From: Chloroflexota bacterium
GTDB lineage: Bacteria; Chloroflexota; Dehalococcoidia; DSTF01; JACRBR01
Direction: 5' to 3'
Assembly: GCA_016213125.1 (NCBI GenBank)
Contig: JACRBR010000060.1
Location: 1 to 5,810, forward strand
DNA length: 5,810 nt
The first letter of the stretch is position 1. Every line of letters begins with the position of its first letter. A program made the position numbers and the translations under genes. Under the pieces are notes generated by a model that ran no database searches, was not told the origin of the DNA, and was given only the letters and a program-made list of their open reading frames with translations. Shown here piece by piece: positions 5,506 through 5,810 of the stretch.

Positions 5506-5810
5506 ATGAGCGAGCCGCGGGCGGAACTTCCGTATATGCCGGGGTACGACGAGATGATCGCGGCCAGCGGAGGGAAGACGCTGCCGTGGTCGTGGGCGGT
5601 GGCGCGCATCGCCGAGACAAGGAACCTGTGGCTGACGACGGTGCGGCCGGAGGCCCGTCCTCACATGATGCCAGTGTGGGGATTGTGGCGTGGTGGCGTG
5701 TTCGAGTTCAGCACCGGCCCGCGGTCGCGGAAGGCGAAGAACTTCCGGTTGAATCCGAACGTGGCGGTGGCGACGGAGAGCGGGGCGGAGGCGGTGGTGA
5801 TCGAGGGCGC
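5506..5810 (+). CDS. Pyridoxamine 5'-phosphate oxidase-like (PPOX) split-barrel protein (partial, runs off right edge)
   Basis: The first 101 codons of a split-barrel flavin- or deazaflavin (F420)-binding protein of the PPOX superfamily, probably a cytoplasmic oxidoreductase or cofactor-binding protein. PWSWAVARIAETRN (27-40) is the family's opening helix. The strand ending LTTVRPEARPH (43-53) and MPVWGLW (55-61) form the first barrel strands. FSTGPRSRKAKN (68-79) is the conserved loop and helix expected to contact cofactor phosphate, followed by NPNVAVAT (83-90). These motifs match the short stand-alone PPOX proteins often annotated as F420-dependent; they do not distinguish F420 from FMN. 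Start choice: ATG 5506 has AAGGAG at 5493-5498 with a 7-base spacer; a second AAGGAG at 5484-5489 is too far to serve it. The gene diverges from the glycosyltransferase. About 40-60 further residues are expected beyond the window. Confidence 0.88.
   Translation, partial: MSEPRAELPYMPGYDEMIAASGGKTLPWSWAVARIAETRNLWLTTVRPEARPHMMPVWGLWRGGVFEFSTGPRSRKAKNFRLNPNVAVATESGAEAVVIEG

Overview
This is a GC-rich bacterial window holding five protein-coding genes and no RNA gene, mobile element or CRISPR array that I can see. Wobble positions are nearly all G or C. The gene set (Rv2258c-type methyltransferase, PPOX split-barrel protein, LppX-like lipoprotein, GT-C membrane glycosyltransferase, acetyl-CoA hydrolase-type CoA-transferase) fits a high-GC free-living lineage such as Actinomycetota, Chloroflexota or Gemmatimonadota. 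The sequence alone does not decide between them.

Layout, left to right. (1) A minus-strand SAM-dependent methyltransferase with an N-terminal winged-helix domain starts at 539 and runs off the left edge; the SAM-binding motif appears to fall in a different frame close to that edge. (2) A 48-base divergent gap contains a perfect 23-bp inverted repeat that ends against the next start codon. (3) A plus-strand CoA-transferase/acetyl-CoA hydrolase family gene occupies 588-1919. (4) Three bases after its stop begins a purine-rich array of thirteen 7-bp units with no indels, in the gap between convergent genes. (5) A minus-strand methionine-rich lipoprotein occupies 2099-2923. (6) A short gap carries a 12-bp tandem repeat. 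(7) A large minus-strand membrane glycosyltransferase of the GT-C (ArnT/PMT-like) type occupies 3033 to about 5321 and has an extra beta-rich domain between its first two membrane segments. (8) A divergent gap holds a perfect 21-bp inverted repeat. (9) A plus-strand pyridoxamine-5'-phosphate-oxidase-like (FMN or F420 split-barrel) gene starts at 5506 and is cut by the right edge.

The genes do not form an evident pathway or shared operon. Only the lipoprotein and the glycosyltransferase are co-oriented neighbours (109-base gap), and both act outside the cytoplasm; the CoA-transferase and the PPOX gene stand alone on their strand. The non-coding features deserve the most attention: two long palindromes in the two divergent gaps, which look like operators, and the heptamer array. 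No clearly novel multi-gene system is visible.
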